This document shows, one piece after another, positions 35,786-45,696 of a stretch of DNA of 64,000 nt. The stretch spans positions 682,001-746,000 of the forward strand of contig NZ_SAIY01000001.1 of assembly GCF_010560025.1 (NCBI RefSeq), read 5' to 3'. This DNA comes from Verrucosispora sioxanthis (GTDB taxonomy: Bacteria; Actinomycetota; Actinomycetes; Mycobacteriales; Micromonosporaceae). Each line of letters starts with the position of its first letter. Position 1 is the stretch's first letter. A program made the translations under genes and the position numbers. Under the pieces are notes generated by a model. That model had not been told where the DNA came from. It saw nothing but the letters and a program-made list of their open reading frames with translations, and did no database searches.

Positions 35786-36987
35786 TCAGCAGACCGGCAC
35801 CGACCCACCCCAGACCGTCGAGATGTACGCGTGGCTGACGAACTGCCCGCTGGCCAGGCGGTTCCACCGGTTGGTGGTGCGGTACGGGCCGACGATCGTC
35901 TGCCCGGTCACGTAGCACTGGATCGGCACGTTCGCGTACTGGGCGGCCAGGCCCCGGGACTGGTAGCCGGTGCTCGGGCCGGAGCGCACGGTCAACGGCC
36001 CGTCACCGACCACCCCTCGCGGGCCGGTGCCGGTCCACAGGTACGCCACGTCGACCCAGGCGTTCGTGGACAGCTGCAACCCGTCCCAGAACGTCCCGTC
36101 GGCGAGGTCGATGCCGGCCGGGTTGAGCACCACCCGACCGAACTGGTCCCGCCCGCCGTTGTAGCCGTCCTGGTACGCGGCCTGCGCCTGCGGCCTGCCC
36201 TGCGGCAGTGCCTTCCAGTTCTCCCGCACCGCGCTGAGATTCCAGTAGTCGTCGCGGGTGTTCCACGGGCCGACGTCCCAGACCGGAGCGTATTCGCAGC
36301 GGCTGCCGGTGACGGTGCAGACCCGGACGGTGTAGTCGCCGGTGTTGCGTGGGGACAGCCCCCGGCGCGAGGGCAACGCGACGAAATGGTCCCGGGTGCG
36401 AACCGTGTGCCCGTTCGCGGTCAACTCGCCCACCAGTCCGACCCGGGTCGCGTACACCCGGTAGGTCAGGCCGGGGGTGGCCGCGGTGGTGGCGGCGACG
36501 GTGTCGGCGGTGAGCCGGACGGCACGCACCTCGCTGCTGGCACCGGCGGGGCTGCCGGTCAACACCACCCGGGCCTGCACCCGGCGGACCGGCCGGTCGA
36601 AGACGGCCGCGGGTGCCGCGTCGCGCCACTCGGTCCAGCCGGCGGCCCGCCAGCCGCGGACCTGCACGGTCGCGGTGGCGCCGGACCGGGCGGCGATGGT
36701 GGCCTGGGCGCGGATCCGGTGGCCGGGCGACTGAGGGCACGCGGTACGGACACCAGCATGCCCTCGGCGACGGCGCTACGTCGGGCGGACCCGCCGGGCG
36801 GCCGGGCGTCGGCCAGTCGCAGGCCGGTACGGGTATGTCGCACGTTGACGTCGTCGGCGTCGACGACCGACAGGTCGGCGGTCCACCGGTCGGCCCGGCC
36901 GGCCGAGGATGCGGATTGTGGATGGAGGGCGATGGCGAGGGCGGTGGTCAGAAGGGCGGCCAGGACGGCGTTGCGGGGATGATTCAT
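35786..36987 (-). CDS. Secreted protein with C-terminal SH3-like domain, one frame break
   Basis: ATG at 36987, with GAGGAGA 7 nt upstream, starts a signal peptide (MNHPRNAVLAALLTTALAIA, cleavage after SASSAG). The mature part begins DRWTADLSVVDADDVNVR. The frame breaks at about 36721-36727. One added base joins LVSVPRALS to GHRIRAQAT and the rest. After a beta-rich middle with RVCTVTGSRCEYAPVWD, the C-terminus is an SH3b-like module (GPLTVRSGPSTGYQSRG) ending in Cys. The module suggests cell-wall association. No catalytic domain is recognised. Confidence 0.7.
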
Positions 36988-37097
36988 CGGCATTCTCCTC
37001 AGAACTCCCCGATAGTGCCTATATCCGTAGATCGAACAGAAGCGCCATACAAATAGCGATACATGTGAATTGCGCTCGGGTGAGGGAGAATGGTGCC

Positions 37098-37901
37098 GTG
37101 CCCGAAGGTGACACCGTCTGGAACACCGCCCGCGTCCTGGAACGCGCGCTGGTCGGCGCCCGGCTGACCGGCAGCGACTTTCGGGTGCCCTCGCTCGCCA
37201 CCACCGACCTCGCCGGATGGTCGGTACGCGACAGCGCGAGCCGGGGGAAGCACCTGCTGCTCCGGCTGGACGCACCGGCCGGCACCGGCGAGTCGCGCTG
37301 GACGCTGCACTCGCACCTGCGGATGGACGGCACCTGGCGGGCCTACGCGCCCGGGGAGCGGTGGACGGGCCGACCGGCGCACCTGATCCGGGTGGTGCTG
37401 CGCGCCCCGGCCGCGACCGCCGTCGGCTACCACCTGCACGAGGTGGCCCTGGTGCCGACCGCCGACGAGGAGCGCCTCGTCGGTCACCTCGGCCCCGACC
37501 TGCTCGGCGCCGACTGGGATCCCACCGAGGCCGCCCGTCGACTCGCCACCCACCCGGACACCCCGGTCGGTGTGGCCCTGCTCGACCAGCGCATCCTGGC
37601 CGGCGTCGGCAACCTCTACAAGTGCGAGGTGCTGTTCCTGCGCGGTGTGCACCCGCGTACCCCCGTGCGGGACGTGACCGACCTCACCGGTTTGGTGACC
37701 CTGGCCCAGAAGTTGCTGGCCGCGAACCGGGGTCGCTGGACGCAGAGCACCACCGGTGCGCTGGGGCGCGGCCGGACCAGCTACGTGTACGGCCGCCGGG
37801 CGCAGCCGTGCCGACGCTGCGGCACCGCCATCCGCAAGGAGGAACTGGGCGACCGGGTCACCTACTGGTGTCCCACCTGCCAGCCCGGCGAGCCGACCTG
37901 A
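37098..37901 (+). CDS. nei2: Fpg/Nei family DNA glycosylase (Nei2-like)
   Basis: This is a base-excision repair glycosylase/AP lyase for oxidised bases, 267 aa. After removal of the initiating residue the catalytic Pro2-Glu3 are in place (VPEGDTVW). It has an H2TH segment with LLDQRILAGVGNLYKCEVLF, and a C-terminal zinc finger CRRCGTAIRKEELGDR to YWCPTC. The GTG at 37098 is fixed by the need for Pro as second residue; GGGAGA lies upstream. PEGDTVW and proximity to lhr match mycobacterial Nei2 (Rv3297 next to Rv3296). It is divergent from the secreted SH3 gene. Confidence 0.92.
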   Translation: MPEGDTVWNTARVLERALVGARLTGSDFRVPSLATTDLAGWSVRDSASRGKHLLLRLDAPAGTGESRWTLHSHLRMDGTWRAYAPGERWTGRPAHLIRVVLRAPAATAVGYHLHEVALVPTADEERLVGHLGPDLLGADWDPTEAARRLATHPDTPVGVALLDQRILAGVGNLYKCEVLFLRGVHPRTPVRDVTDLTGLVTLAQKLLAANRGRWTQSTTGALGRGRTSYVYGRRAQPCRRCGTAIRKEELGDRVTYWCPTCQPGEPT

Positions 37902-38147
37902 CCCCTCACCGCGCATCTTCCACGCGGCGGTCTGGGCAGGTCGTGACCGGTGGACGGCCGGCCACGCCACCGGCGCGGAGTGGCGACGGCGACACGCCGG
38001 CAGCTCGGCAGATTGGCACGAAAGGGGACTTCCTAACCGGCCACCACACGTCGCATGCTGCGGTTGAGGGCTCACGGAACGTCAGCACGCGTGTCCGGGC
38101 CGCCACGTCGGGGTGGTGGCCGGCGCGCCCCGATCACCGGGAGAGCC

Positions 38148-41100
38148 ATGGCCGTGTTCCGCAGACTCCGGTCGACCTGGTTGGACCGCGTCGCCCGCAC
38201 CGACCAGCCCGGCACACCGAGCGCCGTCCCCGGCACCCGGACCGCCCCGGACACGGAGCACGGCACGCACCCCCGTCCCGACCGCGAGGCTCCGACGGCT
38301 GGGACCGCCGGGACCGGAAGTACCGACGACACGGGCGCGGCGACGCGGACACCGGCGGTGCCCGGGCAGCCGCATCCGGAAACGGCCCCGTCCCGGCCCG
38401 GGCCGGCGAGCCTGGACCCGGCGGCGGCCCCCCACTACTTCGGCGCCGTGCCGAACCACGCCTACAGCCCACTGCCCGCCCTCGGCGAGGACAGGCAGGT
38501 GGTGCCCGGCACCGGGTTGCGCAAGTTCGTCGACCCACTGCCCGGTCTCGGTCCGCTGGGACGTACCCCGCACGGTGCCCACCTGCCGGTCGCCGTACCC
38601 GACACGATCACCTATCCCGGTTGCGACTACTACGAGATCGGGCTCCAGGAATACACCCAACGGCTGCACCGGGACCTGCCGGCGACCCGGCTGCGCGGCT
38701 ACCGCCAACTGAACCTGGGTACCAACCCGGACGGGCACAACACGGTCGCCCCGCCACGGCGACCCTGGCATCTCGGTCCGGTCGTGCTCGCCCGACGCGG
38801 CCGGCCGGTACGCGTCAAGTTCATCAACCAACTGCCCACCGGCGACCTCTTCCTACCGGTCGACCCGACCGTGCCCGGTGCCGGCCCGGGGCCCCTCGAC
38901 GGGCCGGCGCCCTACCCGCAGAACCGGGCCGTGCCGCATCTCTGCGGCGCACTCACCGGCTGGATCAGCGCCGGCGGCCCCTGGCAGTGGATCACTCCGG
39001 CGGGCGAGATCACCCCCTACCCCACCGGCGCCGGCCTGGCCCACGTGCCGGACATGCCCCATCCGGGGCAGGGTGCCACCACCCGCTACTACCCGAACGA
39101 CCAGAGCGGCCGGCTGCTCTGGTTCCACGACAACACCATCGGACTCGCCCGACTGACCAGCTACTCCGGTCAGCTCGCGCTCTACCTGCTCACCGACGAC
39201 GCGCAGGAGCGGTTGATCGCCGACGGGACGCTGCCGTCCGAGCAGCTGCCGCTGGTCTTCGAGGACAAGACGTTCGTGCCGGACGACGCCCAGCTCGCCG
39301 CCCAGGACCCGACCTGGGACCGGGACCGGTGGGGTTCCCGCGGCTCCCTCTGGCACCCGCACGTCTACCAGGTCCGCCAGAACCCGTACCGGCGCGACGG
39401 GATCAACCCGACCGGCCGGTGGGACTACGGGCCCTGGTCGCGTACCGCCCCCGCCGGTGCCGACGCCTCCGCCGCCACCGTGCCCAACCCGCATCACGAC
39501 CCGGTCACCGACCCGGACGAGCCGCCGGAAACCCCGGGCGTGCCGCAGCCGAGCGCGGTGCCCGCCGCGTACGGCGACACGGTCCTGGTGAACGGTGCCG
39601 CGTACCCGTACCTGGAGGTGCAGCCGAAGGTCCACCGGTGGCGCATCCTCAACGCCTGCACCGACCGCTGGCTCAATCTGCAGCTGTACCGGGCCGCCTC
39701 GGACACGCCGATGTGGACGCCGGACGGCACCCTGGTCGACGCCGCCGCCGGTGAGGTGCCGATGGTCGACGCGGTACGCGCCCCGGACCGGCCGGCGGGC
39801 TGGCCCACCGACGGGCGGCCCGGCGGCGTGCCGGACCCGACGGCGGCCGGGCCGGAGATGATCCGGATCGGCAACGAGGGCGGCCTGCTGCCGGCACCCG
39901 TGGTGGTGCCGAACCGTCCGATCGGCTTCCGCCACGACCGACGCGACCCGACCGTGCTCAACGTCGACGGCCACGCGCTGCTGCTCGCCCCCGGCGAGCG
40001 GGCCGACGTGCTCGTCGACTTCGCCGCCGTCGACCCCGGCACCACCCTGATCCTCTACAACGACTGCCCCGTCCCGCTGCCCTGCTTCGACCCCCGCTAC
40101 GACCACCACACCGGCGATCCCGACCGGACCGCCGAGGGCGGTGCGCCGCCGACCGTGCCCGGGTACGGTCCGAACACCCGCACCCTGTTGCAGCTGCGGG
40201 TGACGGGCACTCCGGCCCCGCCGTACGACCTCGACCGGCTGTGGGACCGCCTGCCCGCCGCGTACGCGGCCAGCCAGCGTCCCCCGGTCGTGCCGCAACC
40301 GGCCTACGACCCCTGCTTCGGCACCACGAGTACGGCGACCCGGATCCCGGTCCACGCCAGCACCGTCGAGTTCACCCCGCCCGGCGGAGCACCGGTGCGC
40401 CTGCCGCTGACCGTGCGGTCCGTGTGTCAGGTCTTCGAACCCGAGTACGGCAGGCTCGTCGGCCGCCTCGGCGTGGCCCACCCGCACGGCGGACCACGCG
40501 GCGCGGCGACCCTGCCGCTCGGTTCCACCGACCCGGCAACCGAGGTGGTGTACGCCAGCGACCCGGCCCTGGCGGTCGGCACACCGGGTGACGGCAGTCA
40601 GCTCTGGCGGGTACGCGGCTGCGGACGGCAGAGCCATCCGGTGCGCTTCGACGGCCTGGACGTGCAGGTGATCGGCCGGGTCGGCCGGGACGGCAGGATC
40701 CGGCCACCGCACCCCGGCGAACTCGGCTGGAAGCAGGTGGTGCGCGTCGATCCCGGTGAGGACGTGCTGCTCGCGCTGCGCCCCGAGGCACCACCCCTAC
40801 CGTTCAAGATCGGCGACAGCGTACGACTGCTCGACCCGACCCGCCCGGCCGACACCCGGCTCGACTCCACCCCGGTCAGTCCCGTCGACGGGCGACCCGC
40901 GTCGGTGGTCAACCAGCTGGTGAACCTCGGCTGGGAGTACCGCTGGGGCAGCGCGGCGGCCGGCCATCGCGATCTGGGCATGAGCCGCCCGCTCGTGGTC
41001 CGGGTCTCGCCCCGGGCACCGACCGGGCTCACCGCCGCGCCGGCCCCGGGCTCGGCCACCGCGCTGCCGGCGATCACCCTCGCCTGGACCGGCAACGGCA

Positions 41101-41882
41101 GCCGCCCGCCGGCCACCAGCCACCTGCTGCACCGGGCCACCGACGCGACCTTCACCAACGGGCTGACCACCATCACCGTCGCGGCCACCGCGACCCGGTA
41201 CACCGACGCCACCGTCACCCCGGGCGTCACCTACCACTACCGCATCCGCGCCGAGACCGCGGCCAGCTGCTCCACCTGGTCGAACAGCGTTCCCGCGTCG
41301 GTACAGCTCACCGCGCCGGCCAAGCTGACCGCGACCGTGCCACCGGCCGCACCGCTGCGGGTGGCACTGCGCTGGGCCAACAATTCCTTCGCCACCGGCA
41401 TCGACGTGCAACGCGCCACCAACCCGACCTTCACCAGTGGGCCCGGCACCACCGCGATAAGCGTCGGCGACAGTCACCTGGACCCGGCGGTCGCGCCCGA
41501 CACCACCTACTACTACCGGGTACGCACCACCTACCTGGGCGCCGCCTCACCCTGGTCCACCCTGGCGGCGGTGACCACCCCACCCGCGCCCGGCACGCCG
41601 ACCTCGGTCAGCGTGGCCGCCACCGCTCCCGGCCCGGACACCGCGACCGTGGTGCTCGGCTGGTCGGCCAGCACGCCCGCCGGACAGGGTGCCGGCTTCA
41701 CCGTGGAGCGGGCCCTGGACCCGGCGTTCACCCGGGAACTGGCCACCTTCACCGTGACCGGTCGGGGCTTCACCAACACCGGCCTGTCCCGGGGCGTGAC
41801 CTACCACTACCGGGTGCGCTCGTTCAACGTGGTCGGCGCCTCCCCGTACACCGGCCCCATCCCGGTCACCACCCCCGAGTAA
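38148..41882 (+). CDS. Multicopper-oxidase-fold protein lacking copper ligands, with three FN3 domains
   Basis: This 1,244-aa protein starts at ATG 38148, with GGGAGA upstream. No signal peptide is seen. Residues about 1-110 are a Pro/Thr-rich linker. Residues 110-945 align by eye with CotA/bilirubin oxidase-type multicopper oxidases, but the His motifs are degraded. HxHG is HLCG (264-266), WxHDH is WFHDN (325-329), HPxHLH is HPVRFD (830-835) and the HCHxxEH motif is WGSAAAGHRD (about 933-942). Each keeps only one His. Non-ligand framework is preserved, for example GDTVLVNGAAYPYLEV and ELGWKQVVRVDPGE. Three fibronectin III repeats (about 955-1244) end the protein. Copper oxidation looks impossible; a structural or binding role is inferred. 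Confidence 0.85.
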   Translation: MAVFRRLRSTWLDRVARTDQPGTPSAVPGTRTAPDTEHGTHPRPDREAPTAGTAGTGSTDDTGAATRTPAVPGQPHPETAPSRPGPASLDPAAAPHYFGAVPNHAYSPLPALGEDRQVVPGTGLRKFVDPLPGLGPLGRTPHGAHLPVAVPDTITYPGCDYYEIGLQEYTQRLHRDLPATRLRGYRQLNLGTNPDGHNTVAPPRRPWHLGPVVLARRGRPVRVKFINQLPTGDLFLPVDPTVPGAGPGPLDGPAPYPQNRAVPHLCGALTGWISAGGPWQWITPAGEITPYPTGAGLAHVPDMPHPGQGATTRYYPNDQSGRLLWFHDNTIGLARLTSYSGQLALYLLTDDAQERLIADGTLPSEQLPLVFEDKTFVPDDAQLAAQDPTWDRDRWGSRGSLWHPHVYQVRQNPYRRDGINPTGRWDYGPWSRTAPAGADASAATVPNPHHDPVTDPDEPPETPGVPQPSAVPAAYGDTVLVNGAAYPYLEVQPKVHRWRILNACTDRWLNLQLYRAASDTPMWTPDGTLVDAAAGEVPMVDAVRAPDRPAGWPTDGRPGGVPDPTAAGPEMIRIGNEGGLLPAPVVVPNRPIGFRHDRRDPTVLNVDGHALLLAPGERADVLVDFAAVDPGTTLILYNDCPVPLPCFDPRYDHHTGDPDRTAEGGAPPTVPGYGPNTRTLLQLRVTGTPAPPYDLDRLWDRLPAAYAASQRPPVVPQPAYDPCFGTTSTATRIPVHASTVEFTPPGGAPVRLPLTVRSVCQVFEPEYGRLVGRLGVAHPHGGPRGAATLPLGSTDPATEVVYASDPALAVGTPGDGSQLWRVRGCGRQSHPVRFDGLDVQVIGRVGRDGRIRPPHPGELGWKQVVRVDPGEDVLLALRPEAPPLPFKIGDSVRLLDPTRPADTRLDSTPVSPVDGRPASVVNQLVNLGWEYRWGSAAAGHRDLGMSRPLVVRVSPRAPTGLTAAPAPGSATALPAITLAWTGNGSRPPATSHLLHRATDATFTNGLTTITVAATATRYTDATVTPGVTYHYRIRAETAASCSTWSNSVPASVQLTAPAKLTATVPPAAPLRVALRWANNSFATGIDVQRATNPTFTSGPGTTAISVGDSHLDPAVAPDTTYYYRVRTTYLGAASPWSTLAAVTTPPAPGTPTSVSVAATAPGPDTATVVLGWSASTPAGQGAGFTVERALDPAFTRELATFTVTGRGFTNTGLSRGVTYHYRVRSFNVVGASPYTGPIPVTTPE

Positions 41883-41893
41883 GACGGTGGCGG

Positions 41894-42675
41894 TCAGCGC
41901 GACGGGGCGGGGCGGCCCACGGCGCGTAGTTCGGAGAGGGCGGAGGCGAAGCCGTGGAGGAGGTCCGTGGCTTCGGTGAGGCGGGCGGCTGCGGGGTGTT
42001 CGGTCTCGGGGCGGTACTCCTCGGCGAGGTAGCCGGCGGCGGCGGCGACCAGCCGCTCGTACGCTGTCACGCCCGTCTCCAGCTGCCCGGTGAGCGCCCG
42101 GTGCGCCTCGGCCAGCGGCGGCTTCGCGTCGGCCGGGGCGAGCCGGACCGCGCGTTCCACGCTGGCGACCCGGTTGGCCAGCTCGCGCAGGGACTGCTCG
42201 GCGGCGGAGGCTTCGGCGACGGCCGGTTCGGCGAGGCCGGTCAGCCGGCCCGCCATGGCTGCCATGGTCGCGGCGGCCCGGTCGAGGCGTTCCCACGGCT
42301 GGGCGGCGGTGGTGCCGCGCAGCGCGGTGCGGGAGCGGACCCGTCGTACCTCGGCCAGCACGCCGGCACCGGCGGGAGCCGTTCCACGGCGGCGACCAGG
42401 CGGGCCCGGTTGCGGGCGGCCGCCTGGGCCGGGTCCAGCGGCGGTGGAGCGGGTTGGGCGGCGAGGGCACGCAGGTCCACCCAGCGCCAGGTGGCAAGTG
42501 CGGTGGCCGCGCCCGCGGCGGCGGCCCACGCCGCGTCGGCCAGACCGATCCCGGCGTACGGGGTCAGCACCGCTGCTGCGCCACCGAGCCCGCCGGCCAG
42601 GACGCTCCACCGGCGGGCGGAGCCGCGCAGCCTGCTCAGCCGGCGGAAATACCGGGTACGCTCGTCCGCTGCCAC
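41894..42675 (-). CDS. pspM: PspM-like membrane protein, one frame break
   Basis: This is the third gene of clgR-pspA-pspM. GTG at 42675 with GGAGGG upstream starts a protein with basic RYFRRLSRLRGSARR and then two hydrophobic spans (about residues 23-65). The frame breaks at about 42374-42376. Adding one base links LVAAVERLP to AGAGVLAEVRRVRSR and a long helical C-terminus. That would give about 260 aa. Position after pspA and the two-span topology match mycobacterial PspM (Rv2743c), which docks PspA at the membrane; identity is inferred mainly from context. Confidence 0.7.
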
Positions 42676-42718
42676 CGTCGCCCTCCTCGATCCTCCGCCT
42701 CAGCCGGCGACTCTCCGC

Positions 42719-43579
42719 TCAGCCGGCGGCCGTGGTGTCGCCGGTGCCGCGTTCGCGGCTCATGCTGGCGCGGATCTCGTCGAGCCGGGCCACCCCCGGG
42801 TCCGCGCTGGCCGGTTGCTCCTCGGCGGTGCCGCGGTCGGCGCCCGCGCCGAGCTGCTCACCGGCCATGCTGGCCCGGATCTGGTCCAGCCGGGCGGAGC
42901 CCGCCGAGTCCAGCGTCGCCTGCTGGATCTCCAGCATCCGGCCCTCGGTCGAGTTGCTGGCCAGCTCGGCGCGGCCCATGGCGTTTGCGTAACGGCGTTC
43001 GATGCGCTCGCGTACCTCGTCGAGGGTGGGCGTGCTGCCGGGGGCGGTGAGCGCCGACATGGACTCCAGCGAGGCTGCGACGCTCTCCTGCATCTTGGCC
43101 TGCTCCAGCTGGCTGAGCAGCTTGGCGCGCTCGGCGAGCTTCTGCTGGAGAATCATGGAATTGTTCTCCACCGCCCGGCGGGCCTGCCCGGCGGCGGCCA
43201 GCGCCTGGTCGTGCAGGGTCTTCAGGTCCTCCGCGGACTGTTCGGCGTTGACCAGTTGGGTGGCCAGGGTCTGCGCGGACTGCTCGTACCGCCCGGCCTC
43301 CGCCTCGTCGCCCTTGGCCCGGGCCTGGTCGGCCAGGACCAGCGCCTGGCGGGCGTTGGCCTGCAACCGCTCGACGTCGGACATCTGCCGGGACAGCTTC
43401 ATCTCCAGCTGCCGCTGGTTGCCGATCACCGCGGCGGCCTGCTGGACGAGCGCCTGGTGCTGCCGGTGCGCCTCGTCGATGGCCTGCTGGAGCTGCACCT
43501 TCGGGTCGGCGTGCTCGTCGATGCGGGCACCGAAGAGCGCCATCAGGTACTTCCACCCCTTGACGAACGGGTTCGCCAT
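42719..43579 (-). CDS. pspA: Phage-shock protein A (PspA/IM30 family)
   Basis: This is a peripheral membrane-stress effector of the ESCRT-III-like PspA/Vipp1 family, 286 aa. Almost the whole protein is coiled coil. The N-terminal amphipathic start is [15 protein letters not shown], followed by [17 protein letters not shown]. The C-terminus carries two similar motifs, [13 protein letters not shown] and [13 protein letters not shown], about 35 residues apart, an internal repeat of interest. It stabilises stressed membranes and is probably induced by the adjacent ClgR. It lies between clgR and pspM. Confidence 0.94.
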   Translation of the reverse strand: MANPFVKGWKYLMALFGARIDEHADPKVQLQQAIDEAHRQHQALVQQAAAVIGNQRQLEMKLSRQMSDVERLQANARQALVLADQARAKGDEAEAGRYEQSAQTLATQLVNAEQSAEDLKTLHDQALAAAGQARRAVENNSMILQQKLAERAKLLSQLEQAKMQESVAASLESMSALTAPGSTPTLDEVRERIERRYANAMGRAELASNSTEGRMLEIQQATLDSAGSARLDQIRASMAGEQLGAGADRGTAEEQPASADPGVARLDEIRASMSRERGTGDTTAAG

Positions 43580-43762
43580 CTCCGCGGTATCCCCTCAGTC
43601 ACGTCGCTGCGCCTGCCCCACCTCCGGGCAACCGGCTCGGCTTCCGGCGATGGTGGCTCCATCGTCCCAGCCGGGCGCCAACACGGCATCCGTACCGGCG
43701 GAAGGGGACGTCCGCGATCAACCCTACGCGGCGGGAGCTACCGCGACCATCGGCCACGAGGC

Positions 43763-44221
43763 TCAGGCGGCGCAGACCACGTCCCGGTCACTGCGGTCCG
43801 CGGGCCGGACCCGGGCGCTGCGCAGGGTGGCCTTGAGCGGGGAGTCCTGGCGCACCGAGACGGCGACGTTGCCGTCCGAGGTGACCTGGCGTACGCCCCG
43901 ACCGGTGGTCTTGTGCACCGACGCGGCGGCGACCGACGTCGACTCGGCCGGCTCGTCCTGCACCGGCACCAGCACGCCCGGCATCTGTTCGGCGAGCGCG
44001 ACCGTGTCGCTGACCTCGCGCAGCAGCTCGGAGAGGCGGGCACCCAGCGCGTCGCAGATCGCCGCGAGCAGCTCGCTTGAGGGTTCCTTCTGGCCGCGTT
44101 CGATCTCCGAGAGGTAGCCCAGGCTGACGTTGGCTGCGGACGAGACCTCACGCAGCGTGCGGTGCTGCCCCTGCCGGCGCGCCCGTAGTGCGTCACCGAT
44201 CACCCGGCGTAGCAGGACCAT
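43763..44221 (-). CDS. clgR: Transcriptional regulator ClgR
   Basis: This 152-aa XRE-type regulator of Clp protease genes and, in mycobacteria, of pspA has its helix-turn-helix at about residues 20-60 ([20 protein letters not shown]), the highly conserved ClgR region. The ATG at 44221 has GGGGAGG about 4 nt upstream; an upstream in-frame start would overlap that site. The protein ends VVCAA: a C-terminal Ala-Ala is the degradation signal by which ClpP1P2 turns over streptomycete ClgR. The gene heads the operon with pspA, 183 bp downstream. Confidence 0.93.
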   Translation of the reverse strand: MVLLRRVIGDALRARRQGQHRTLREVSSAANVSLGYLSEIERGQKEPSSELLAAICDALGARLSELLREVSDTVALAEQMPGVLVPVQDEPAESTSVAAASVHKTTGRGVRQVTSDGNVAVSVRQDSPLKATLRSARVRPADRSDRDVVCAA

Positions 44222-44417
44222 CGCACCTCCCCTGAGGGACACAGTTCGCCCGGCCGACCGGCCTGCGGGAGCACCGGCTGTCGGAGCTTTCCCGCAACCG
44301 TACCCGCTGTGCGCCGCCGCGACATCCCGCCCCGCCCGGTCATCCCACGGCCGCCGCCCGCCGCTCGGCCGATCCGTGGCAGCGCAGGTGTCCGATTCGC
44401 CCGTGCGGCGGCACCTG

Positions 44418-44442
44418 GAGTGCCACCGTCGGTGGCACCCCA
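44418..44442 (-). terminator. Hairpin after the rimO-pgsA-pncC operon
   Basis: GTGCCACC (44421-44428) and GGTGGCAC (44432-44439) pair perfectly around a 3-nt loop, with two further GC pairs beyond a mismatch. It lies about 20 nt past the pncC stop and insulates that operon from clgR. Confidence 0.6.
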
Positions 44443-44460
44443 GAATCGACGGCGGCGAGG

Positions 44461-44970
44461 TCAGGCCGGGTGCGGGGCGGCGATCCGGTCAGCCAGCAGG
44501 CGCAGGGCCTCGGTCACGGCGGCTCCCCGGACCTGGTCGCGCCCACCATCAAGATTCAGTTCCCGCACCTCGGTGCCACCCGGTCCGGCGACCGCGACGA
44601 AGACCAGGCCGACGGGCTTACCATCCTGCGGTTCCGGGCCGGCCACCCCGGTGGTGGCCAGACCCCAGTCGGCGCCACAGCGTCGCCGCCCACCCTCGGC
44701 GAGTGCCGTCGCCACGTCGGGATCGACCGGGCCGCGTTCGGCCAGCAGCTCCGCCGGTACGTCGGCCAGCCGCTGCTTCAGCTCGGTGGCGTAGACCACC
44801 AGTCCACCCCGGTAGACGGCGCTCGCCCCGGCGATCTCCACGACCGTGGCGGCCAACAGGCCTCCGGTCAGCGACTCGACGGTGGCGAACGTCTCCCGCC
44901 GTTCGGCGAGCCGGTGCACCACACCGGCCGCCGCAGCGCCCATCGAACCCTCACCCTCGCGTACACCCAT
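44461..44970 (-). CDS. pncC: CinA C-terminal family protein (nicotinamide-nucleotide amidohydrolase)
   Basis: This 169-aa stand-alone CinA-C domain deamidates nicotinamide mononucleotide for pyridine nucleotide recycling. Signatures are [35 protein letters not shown] and [19 protein letters not shown], with the Ser/Thr-rich active-site segments. ATG 44970 is preferred because GGAAGG lies 9 nt upstream, whereas the ATG three codons earlier abuts it. It follows pgsA, a common actinobacterial order. The N-terminal CinA competence domain is absent. Confidence 0.9.
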   Translation of the reverse strand: MGVREGEGSMGAAAAGVVHRLAERRETFATVESLTGGLLAATVVEIAGASAVYRGGLVVYATELKQRLADVPAELLAERGPVDPDVATALAEGGRRRCGADWGLATTGVAGPEPQDGKPVGLVFVAVAGPGGTEVRELNLDGGRDQVRGAAVTEALRLLADRIAAPHPA

Positions 44971-45027
44971 GATCTGCATCCTTCCCGGCCCCGGCGCGGT
45001 CTACCCGTCGCAACGCCGTTGCCCCGC

Positions 45028-45696
45028 TCACCCCTTGGCGCGTCGCAGGCGGGTGGCCTGGGCGATGTAGTCCAGCCCGGTGACGAGGGTGACCGCGACC
45101 GCCGCGCCCATGATCCAGGGCCCGACCGGGGTGAGAGCGGCCGGCATCGGCCACAGGTACCAGGTGATGGCCAGCACCTGAAGCGCGGTCTTGATCTTTC
45201 CGCCCCGGCTGGCGGCGATCACGCCGCGCCGGATCACCCAGAACCTCAGGGCGGTGATCCCCAGCTCCCGGGCCAGGATGACCGCAGTCACCCACCAGGG
45301 CAGCCGGTCGTACCAGGACAGCAGCAGCAGGGCGGCGCCGGTGAGTGCCTTGTCGGCGATCGGGTCGGCCACCTTTCCCACGGCGGTGACCAGCGCGAAC
45401 CTGCGGGCGATCCACCCGTCGACCAGATCCGTCACCGAGGCCACGGCGAAGATCACGCAGGCGATGACCTGCCATCCGGCGTGGGTCATCCCCGACACGA
45501 CCACCGAGGCGGCGAAGACCGGTACGAGCACCAGCCGCAGCGCGGTCAGGGCGTTGGCGGCGTTGACCACGGGTACCCGGGCCACCACCGGCACCGGAGG
45601 CGACTCCGTCGCCCCGGTCATCGAACTGCCCCGCTCGGGTGGCGCACCCAGCACCGCACCTCGTGCCTCCTCCGCCTCGTCCCAGCCCACCGTCAC
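45028..45696 (-). CDS. pgsA: CDP-diacylglycerol-glycerol-3-phosphate 3-phosphatidyltransferase
   Basis: This membrane enzyme makes phosphatidylglycerol-phosphate, or, as recently argued for actinobacteria, may act in phosphatidylinositol synthesis. The CDP-alcohol phosphotransferase motif D-x2-DG-x2-AR-x8-G-x3-D-x3-D is intact as [10 protein letters not shown], then [13 protein letters not shown]. About six spans are seen. The GTG at 45696 overlaps the rimO stop (GTGA) and gives 222 aa with a 25-residue polar N-terminus; ATG 45621 (197 aa) is the alternative. Confidence 0.9.
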   Translation of the reverse strand: MTVGWDEAEEARGAVLGAPPERGSSMTGATESPPVPVVARVPVVNAANALTALRLVLVPVFAASVVVSGMTHAGWQVIACVIFAVASVTDLVDGWIARRFALVTAVGKVADPIADKALTGAALLLLSWYDRLPWWVTAVILARELGITALRFWVIRRGVIAASRGGKIKTALQVLAITWYLWPMPAALTPVGPWIMGAAVAVTLVTGLDYIAQATRLRRAKG

